Shown in pieces: positions 1 through 6,358 of a stretch of DNA of 14,081 nucleotides; within the stretch, counting starts at the first letter, position 1, and each line of letters opens with the position of its first letter. The notes under the pieces are model-generated. The model was not told the origin of the DNA. It worked only from the letters and a program-made list of their open reading frames with translations, and ran no database searches. Source of the stretch: Pelagophyceae sp. CCMP2097 (taxonomy: Eukaryota; Sar; Pelagophyceae). The stretch is taken from the NCBI GenBank assembly GCA_026770575.1, contig MU657259.1:9874-23954 (forward strand), written 5' to 3'. Position numbers and translations under genes: made by a program.

Positions 1-4
1 TAGT

Positions 5-24
5 TAAATAATTTCAATTATTTA
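5..24. repeat. 9-bp AT-only inverted repeat
   Basis: TAAATAATT (5-13) is followed by a 2-base spacer and its exact reverse complement AATTATTTA (16-24). It lies at the very edge of the window, so any longer structure to the left is not visible. Confidence 0.75.
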
Positions 25-94
25 CGTGGGCATTGCAATGGGATTTGGCTGTATCCTTCGGGTCCTCCGTGTGCCTCCGGCGCGCTCTTGTAAT

Positions 95-170
95 ATATTC
101 CATACTATCTGTCTCTACGGAGAGCACTCCACACGATCACCTTCTTTACGAGACAGATAGTATGGAATAT
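95..170. repeat. Perfect 21-bp inverted repeat, 34-base spacer
   Basis: Bases 95-115 (beginning ATATTCCATACT) are exactly the reverse complement of bases 150-170 (ending AGTATGGAATAT), separated by 116-149. The match stops sharply at both ends. The arms are AT-rich, unlike the surrounding genome. It could be a foldback or MITE-like remnant, or a transcribed hairpin in the leader of the downstream gene. A 3-base TGT flanks each side (89-91 and 171-173), too short to count as a target-site duplication. Confidence 0.9.
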
Positions 171-200
171 TGTGACGTTATGACGGTCCTTTTCGTCTCG

Positions 201-1942
201 ATGCGGCGCTGGCCCCGCGCGATGTCTGGGCTTGCGGTGGCGGCGGCGTGGGGCCACAACGCGGATTTTGAGTGCGAAGTGCGCAACGATACGGTGTTGG
301 CAGCGAATGCGACGTGCGACGCCTGGCCTCGCTCCCCGGGCGACGGCGTGCCGGCCGCGTACGCCGCCGCGCTCGCCGGCGACGCGCTCGAACGCTTCTT
401 GGCGCCGGCGGCCGCCGTAGGCTTTGCAAGACTGCAGCGCGTCGCGGACAAGCTTCAATCGGGCGGGCGCGTCCGCCTGGCAATCGTCGGCGGCAGTGTA
501 CCATACGGCGTCGGGTGCGACGACGAATCGGGGCGGTCTCTGCAGAGGTGCGCCTGGCCGGGCGTCCTCGGCAGGTCACTCTGCGCCGCGTTCCCGGGTG
601 CAGACGTGCGAATCACTGACCTCACCGTCCCCGCGACGACGACGCGGACGTTCCTCGGCCGCGCCGCCGAGCTGCTGAGCCTCCCGGCGGAGCCCGTCGA
701 TCTCTTTATCGTAGACTACAATCTCAACGACCGAGCAGTGACGGCAGGCACCTGAGTCCGTCGGATGCCAGACGGGGGACCGCCGCTGCATCCCGTGATC
801 CAAGATGCCTCAGGCGCAGACGGGCGTCGACGCGCGCACTTTGGTCGACGTGCTGACTCGGCGCGGCTCTGGCGTGCTGTTCCTCGAGACGCTGGGCTCG
901 GTGAACCTGCGCGCCTCGGCCACCCAGCGGAAAAAGGTGCACAAACTACACCAACTCTGCGACTTCCGCGCGGGGGCCTGGACGCAGCTCGGCGTGCCCT
1001 GGGTGAGCATACGCGCGCAGCCCACGGTGGACCAGACGGGACCCCGGGGAACCAGATAGGGACCCGTGCGGCCATAACGGCGCCTCGGGTCCCGCGATGC
1101 GGTGCCGCCGCAGGTGAGCTACCGCGACGCGGTCTGGCCGATGGGCAGCGCCTGGGGCGGCGCGGCGCGGTGCTTCGACTCTGACGCCGGCGCGGCGGCG
1201 AAGCCGGGCAGAACCGGCGTCGACCCAAAGTACGCAAAGTACGTAAAGTCGTACGGTTGCCGCCCCCACAGTCACGGTGGTCGAATCCCAGACGGGCATC
1301 TCTGCTGCCGGATGGGATTCACGACGCAGGTACGTATGCTGGGACGGGCTCGTGCACCCGACGTGGGGCGTGCACCGTCTAATCGGCGAGGCCTTGGCCA
1401 CGCTCCTGGTCAGACGCGGCCGCGGCTGCGCCGTCTCCGCCGCGAAAACGCCGAAGATCGACGCAAAGTACCTCGAGCCCCTCCCGCCGCCGCGCGGCCT
1501 CTGCGAGTCGCCAGAAACGGCGCTCTCGGCCGCGGGCGGCCCCGCGGCGTTTCCACCGGCGTCGAAAGACGCCGCATGGCGCTTCGGCGAGGACGTCGCG
1601 GGCAAGCCAGGCTGGCTCTCCTCTGGCGAAGCGACCATCTCCTTTGACGTCGGCGCCTATTCGAATATCATCGTCAGCTACCTCCGAACGTACGACTCCC
1701 CCAAAGCGCGCATGATGGCCGCAACCGCCACGCTCGTCTGCGGCGAAGCGCGGAGGAGCATGGGCGTCGTCGACGGCGCCTGGGCCGACCGCGTGAGCCT
1801 CGAGCAAACTTTCGAATGGCGAAACACCGCCGACGCCGCCGCGGCGCCCTGCCGCGTCGAAATCGAGACGCGCGCGCCCGCGGCCACGGCGTTCCCCGTC
1901 GCGCCCTTGAAGTTCAAACTCGTCGGCCTCGTCGCATGCTAA
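201..1942 (+). CDS. SGNH/GDSL-like hydrolase, four exons
   Basis: Proposed exons: 201-737, 814-1002, 1114-1238 and 1330-1942 (stop TAA), giving about 487 residues. The joins are phase-consistent, with introns of 76, 111 and 91 bases. The predicted start M201 gives a basic, then Ala-rich leader (MRRWPRAMSGLAVAAAWG) that could be a signal peptide; M180 and M222 are alternatives. SGNH landmarks: LAIVGGSVPYGVGC (residues 93-106; Ser99 as nucleophile in a GGS rather than GDS context), then DLFIVDYNLND (residues 167-177, block III Asn), then GVPW joined to VSYRDAVWP across intron 2, then CWDGLVHPTWGVHRL (block V Asp/His). Residues from about 310 onward form a C-terminal region resembling a beta-rich accessory domain (SFDVGAYSNIIVSYLRTYDS). 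The oxyanion-hole Gly of block II is not obvious, and the Asp-to-His spacing is one residue longer than usual, so activity is uncertain. The third donor could instead be at 1230, which removes three residues. It converges on the transhydrogenase gene. Confidence 0.72.
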
Positions 1943-2134
1943 CCACTCTTGCATACAAGTGGGTCGTTCGATACGAGTGGGTCGCGCGTCGTCGGACGCG
2001 CGGGGGTGCTGGTGGCGATTCAAGGGTATGGTAAAGAGTTGACTCGCGCCGTGCGAGCGGCGTCCAAAAAGAGTTGAATCCGCGCCGTGCGAGCGGCGTC
2101 TGGGCGGGGGGGCCTTTCTCCTTCTTCATGAGCT
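1943..2134. repeat. Convergent intergenic gap with a hairpin and imperfect tandem repeats
   Basis: This lies between the stop codons of two convergent genes. It holds a pair of 14-base near-copies (ATACAAGTGGGTCG 1953-1966 and ATACGAGTGGGTCG 1971-1984). A GC-rich hairpin follows with 8-bp arms (CGCGCGTC 1983-1990, GACGCGCG 1995-2002) and a 4-base loop. A further pair of roughly 33-base near-copies occupies 2033-2064 and 2068-2100, sharing AAAGAGTTGA and an identical core CCGTGCGAGCGGCGTC. No gene or standard polyadenylation hexamer is seen. Confidence 0.75.
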
Positions 2135-2152
2135 CTACTTCTTCATGAGCTC
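2121..2152. repeat. 15-bp direct repeat across the NNT stop codon
   Basis: CTTCTTCATGAGCTC occurs at 2121-2135 and again at 2138-2152, a 17-base period. On the minus strand one copy encodes the C-terminal ELMKK of the transhydrogenase. The second copy lies just past the TAG stop, so the end of the coding region appears to have been duplicated into the 3' UTR. Confidence 0.9.
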
Positions 2153-5100
2153 GATCTTGAGGGCGTCGCACGTCTTCTTGGCGTCGCCGAGGAGCATGTT
2201 CGTGTTGGGCTTGAAGAAGACGGGGTTGTCGACGCCGGCGTAGCCCGAGCCCATGGAGCGCTTCATCACGATGCACTGCTTGGCCTTCCAGACCTCGACG
2301 ACGGGCATGCCAGCGATGACAGAGTTGGGGTCCTCCAGCGCCGCCGAGTTGACCGTGTCGTTGGCCCCGACGACGATGGCGAGGTCCGTCTCGGGGAAGT
2401 GCGGGTTGATCTCCTCCATCTCCTCGACGATGTCGTACGGCACGCCCGCCTCGGCCAGCAGCACATTCAGCTGGCCGGGCATGCGGCCCGCGACGGGGTG
2501 CACGGCGAAGCGCACCTTGATGCCCTGGTCGCGCAGCATAACCGCCATCTCGGCGATGGCGTACTGCGCCTTTGCGACGGCGAGGCCGTAGCCGGGCACG
2601 ATGATGATCGACCCAGCCTCCTTCATCATCGTCGCCGCCTCGGCCACGTCCACCTCCGTGTGCTCGCCGTGGAAGACCATCGCGTCGCCCTTCTTGCCGG
2701 AAGACTTGGTGCCGTAGCCGCCCATGATGACCGACGAGATGTCGCGGTTCATCGCCTCGCACATAATGTGCGTCAAAATGGCGCCCGAAGACCCGATCAG
2801 CGCGCCGACGATGGTCAGCAGCGGGTTCTCGAGCATGAAGCCCTCTGCGCACAACGCCCAGCCAGAGTACGAGTTGAGCACGGTGATGACGACGGGCATG
2901 TCCGCGCCGCCAATCGACGCCGTCATGTGCAGGCCCAGCGCGCCAGAGAGGCCCGTGGCGGCGCCGAGGGCTGCCATGCCCGTCTCGGGCGACGGGTCGG
3001 CGCAGAAGACTGCGCCGGCGCCGACGGACGCGGCGGCCATGGTCATGTTGAGGTAGTCGCGGCCGGGCAGCGACAGCGGCGTCGAGCTCAGGCCGCCGTT
3101 GAGCTTGCCAAAGGCGATGACGGACCCCGTGGCCGTGATGCCGCCGATCCACGTGGCCGCGTAGAGCGCAATGGACGTGGGCAGGTCGACGGTCTTGCCA
3201 GCGTGCACGAGGTGCGAGTACTCGCCAATGGCCGTCGCGGCCGCGGCCACGCCGACGAGCGAGTGGAAGGCCGCCACCGTCTGCGGCAGCTCCGTCGGGC
3301 CGACCTTGGAGGCGACGAGGTAGCCGACGCCGCCACCGGCTCCCAGGAGGCCGGCAATCTGCAGCGCCGTGCCCGGGTCCGGCGACAGCACGCCCAGGGT
3401 GGTGCCCATGCCCAGGGCGACGCCCGACTGGCCGAGAACGTTGCCGAGGCGCGCCGTCTTCTGCGAGCTCAGCCCGGCGACGCCGCCGATGCAGCACAAG
3501 CCCGAGAGGAGCGAGACGGCCGGCGCCAGATCCGCGGCGCCGGCGAGTCCGGCGAGGCCGTAGCCGCCGAGGGTGGCGGCGACGGGGATGGCGTAAAGCT
3601 CGGTGTGCTCGGCGGGGTCGTCGGGCCGCTTGAAGAGGTCGAGCATCTTCTTAGTCACGAGGAAGCCGCCGACGATGTTCACCGTGGAAATGGCCACGGC
3701 GCCGGCGCCGAGGAGCTCGGACGTCGAGTGCGGGAAGACGCCGCCGCCGACGAGCGTGAGGCCGCCGACGGCCGTCATGCCGGAAATGGCGTTGGTCACG
3801 GCCATGAGCGGCGAGTGCAGCGCGGGTGCGACGCCGTAGACCGTGTAGTAGCCGATGATCGTGCTCAGGCCAAACGTGGCCAGGATCGGCGGCGCGACGC
3901 CCGAGGCGAGGCCGAGGTAGCCCGCCGAAAACGCAGTGGTGCGCAGCGCCGACTTCATGTACTGGTCGTACGGGGAGAGGGGCACGACCGGCACGACAAC
4001 CTCCTCGACGACGGCCGCCACCACCGGCGCCGGCGGCAGCTCCTTCTTCGGCGGCGGCCACATCATCTCGCCGTTCTCCAGCACCTACGACGCGCGACCG
4101 TCAGCTTCTCCAGCGCAAGCCTCCCTTTGGGCGGCGACGCACGAGCATGCCGCGGACGGCCTCGTCCTTGTGGTCGATGGTAAACTCGTCCTTGATCTTG
4201 GTGCTAAAGGGCCCGATGGAGAGGAGGAACTTAGTGATGTTGTTGGCGAACAGGTCGGAGGACGTGCGCGCGAGGCGCGACGGGAGGTCCGTGTAGCCGA
4301 GGCAGATGACGCCGTTCTCGGTGACGATGCGCTTGTCCATGACAGTCGTCTCGATGTTGCCGCCGGCCTCAGCGGCCAGGTCGACGGTGACGGAGCCGTT
4401 GCCCATCTTTGCCACCATCTCCTTTGTGATCAGCGTCGGGGCCTTGCGGCCCGGGATGAGCGCCGTCGAGATCAAAATGTCCACGCTCTCGCACTGCTTG
4501 GTGAGCATGGCGCGCGCGGCGGCGTGCCACTCGGCCGACATCTCCTTGGCGTAGCCGCCGGCGCCCGAGCCGTCCTCCTCGAACTCGACTTTGAGGAACT
4601 TGGCGCCCATGGCCTCAATCTGCTCAGAGGCCGCGGCGCGCACGTCGAAGCCCAGGACGATGGCGCCCATGTGCTTGGCCGTCTGGATTGCCGCAAGGCC
4701 AGCGACGCCGCCTCCGAGGACGAGGACGCGCGCCGGCGGCACCTTGCCCGCGGCCGTCATCTGCCCAGCAAAGAAGCGGCCAAACTCGTTGGAGGCCTCG
4801 ACGACGGCGCGGTAGCCGGCGATGTTCGCCTGCGACGACAGCGCGTCGTACGTCTGGCCGCGCGAGAGCGTGCGCGGGATTTGGTCCATGGCGAACAAGT
4901 TCATCTTCTTTGCCGCGAGCGCGTTCACCAGCTCGCCGTTCTGCGCCGGGTACGCAAAAGAGACCAGCGTCTGCCCGTCGCCCTTGAGCAGGCCCACCTC
5001 GGCCATCGACGGCGGCCTAGACGCGCCGTCGGACCGCCGGCGGCCGAAAGACGACGAAAGACGCACCGGAGCTTGATCACGACGTTGGCCCCGAGGGCCT

Positions 5101-5700
5101 CGCCCGCAGAAGGCACAATCGTCGCGCCGGCCTTGACGTAGTCTTTGTCTTCGTAGCTCGCGCCCACGCCCGCGCCGCCTAGGAGCGAAAAGCGTCGACG
5201 GCGTGACCCCGCGCCTCACGCGATCGCCTTGGAAAATCTTTCCGGCGAGAAAACGTATGCCCACGCAGACCATCGACGAATTGATCTTCGACTTTCTCAC
5301 GGCGTTTGACGACAAAAGAGTCGTACGTTTCCTTGCCTTCCAGGGAATCTTCGGCGGCTCCCACGTTAGAGGCGGGACGCCGGGCGGTCACTCTGGATCA
5401 GCACGCTCTTGAAGCCGGCCTTCTTGAGCAGGGCGACGGTCGCGGGCGACGCGGCCACGCGCTTCTCGAGGTCAAACCTGCGCGCGCCAAGGTCCCGCTT
5501 CGAAATTCCGGGGCCCCCTCCCGAGCCGTTTGCCGGGCGTGGCGGCGCCTTAAAACGTTGCATGGCCGAAGTGGCACGCACGTCTCCTTGGGGATGCCGA
5601 CGGTGAGCTCGGCATATTTCGTCGCGAGACCGCGCTTCGCCGAGAGCTGCACGGCGGCGCGGCCCGCGAAGCCCTGGCGGAGCGCATTGATGCGCAGCAT
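2135..5700 (-). CDS. NNT: Proton-translocating NAD(P)+ transhydrogenase, five exons
   Basis: This inner-membrane enzyme couples proton entry to hydride transfer from NADH to NADP+. Exons on the minus strand: 5700-5582, 5477-5392, 5178-5067, 5016-4143 and 4084-2135 (TAG); introns of 104, 213, 50 and 58 bases. The total is 1,046 residues, close to animal NNT precursors. The leader ([17 protein letters not shown], up to about residue 26) is basic and lacks acidic residues, as in mitochondrial presequences. Domain I follows: GIPKET joined to [12 protein letters not shown] across intron 1, [13 protein letters not shown], and the Rossmann loop [10 protein letters not shown]. Exon 5 begins near residue 398 and holds the multi-spanning domain II ([29 protein letters not shown] with the conserved His) and the NADP-binding domain III ([60 protein letters not shown]). 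The joins restore family motifs, so the model is firm. Intron 4 falls at the domain I/II junction. Retention of the 213-base intron would add an early stop. Confidence 0.96.
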
Positions 5701-6358
5701 CGCTCCAACCCCGCTGACGGCAACGCCCGAGGTGTCGAACCCGACGACTCGGGACCTCTCGCTTGATCCCGACGCTTTTGGATACGAAAGTGCAACTTGA
5801 TTAGCAGCAAATGTAAACACACGCCCCTGCACAAAGACTTGCACACGGGCTCACCCAGGCTCGCCGGCCAGGAATCGCTCATTGGGGCGGCGCCGTACGC
5901 GAGTCGCCGATCTGGGGAGCAAGCCGATGGGATCAGGGCGCGGCTGGCGCGAGGGCGGCCCTCACCGAACGCTTTTGTTGAACGCGTCGATTTGCATTGG
6001 GAACGTTCTGTAATTGCGGTTGGAAATCTCGCACGTCTTTTGAACACACACCTCGGTCCACGTCGACAACCACCGAAAGTTCACGACAAAAGTTTGACAC
6101 CTTCCCGGTGAAATACCGAGTAGGGTACCAACAGAGAGCGGCACCGCCGGGCCGCAGGAGCACGCCGAGCAGGGCGGCGGAGGCACGCCCTGTTTGCGTA
6201 CGAATCAGATGGGCTTAGAGGGTAATTTTAATCGGGTGCTGGTTGTGGACATGGGCCGTTGTGGACATGGGCCGTCGCGATGAGAAAGGCGCGCGACAAA
6301 CTCGAGGGGCCGGGCAAACGGCGCGCCGCCGGACCTCAGTTCGAGAAGCGGGCTCGTC
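5701..6358. promoter_or_regulatory. Intergenic region: NNT promoter side and GNAT gene 3' side
   Basis: This gap of about 660 bases separates two minus-strand genes. The part from about 5790 to 6240 is less GC-rich than the flanking genes. Short open frames exist on both strands, but none has the G/C-biased third positions of the real genes or a recognisable motif. I expect the NNT promoter and 5' UTR in the 5701-6240 part and the GNAT-gene 3' UTR near 6240-6358. I see no AATAAA on the minus strand here. A 16-bp perfect tandem repeat at 6242-6273 is listed separately. Confidence 0.45.
6242..6273. repeat. Perfect 16-bp tandem repeat, two copies
   Basis: GTTGTGGACATGGGCC is present twice, head to tail, at 6242-6257 and 6258-6273, downstream of the stop codon of the minus-strand GNAT-like gene. 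It probably lies in or near that gene's 3' UTR. Confidence 0.9.

Larger units (their letters stand above)
1..200. promoter_or_regulatory. AT-rich leader / putative promoter of the SGNH gene
   Basis: This stretch is much richer in A/T than the neighbouring coding DNA. It lies directly upstream of the first plausible start of the hydrolase gene. An open frame runs through it in the same phase as the gene, but its translation is unlike protein-coding sequence of this genome: mixed third positions and no homology that I recognise. I therefore treat it as promoter and 5' UTR. It contains two inverted repeats (5-24 and 95-170, listed separately). No TATA box or other core promoter element can be assigned with confidence. 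Confidence 0.4.

Noticed and set aside
33..200. Upstream in-frame extension of the SGNH protein from an ATG at 33
   Set aside because: The extension would be translated through the 21-bp inverted repeat, is AT-rich with unbiased codons, and would bury the hydrophobic leader inside the protein.
1275..1296. TCGAATCCC resembling a tRNA B box
   Set aside because: It lies inside intron 3 of the SGNH gene and is better explained as one arm of the intron hairpin. No cloverleaf can be folded around it.
1914..3497. 527-codon minus-strand frame overlapping NNT in another phase
   Set aside because: Extremely Arg/His/Gly-rich and overlaps the conserved NNT exon 5 on the same strand. It is an alternate-phase shadow.
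2399..4183. 594-codon open frame on + antisense to NNT
   Set aside because: It is a shadow of the NNT coding strand in GC-rich DNA. Its translation is dominated by Arg, Ala, Gly, Asp and His with no domain, and the opposite strand encodes an unmistakable conserved protein.
5797..6186. Short open frames on both strands upstream of NNT
   Set aside because: Their third codon positions are mixed and the translations show no family features, while the real genes here strongly prefer G/C-ending codons. More likely promoter and 5' UTR.
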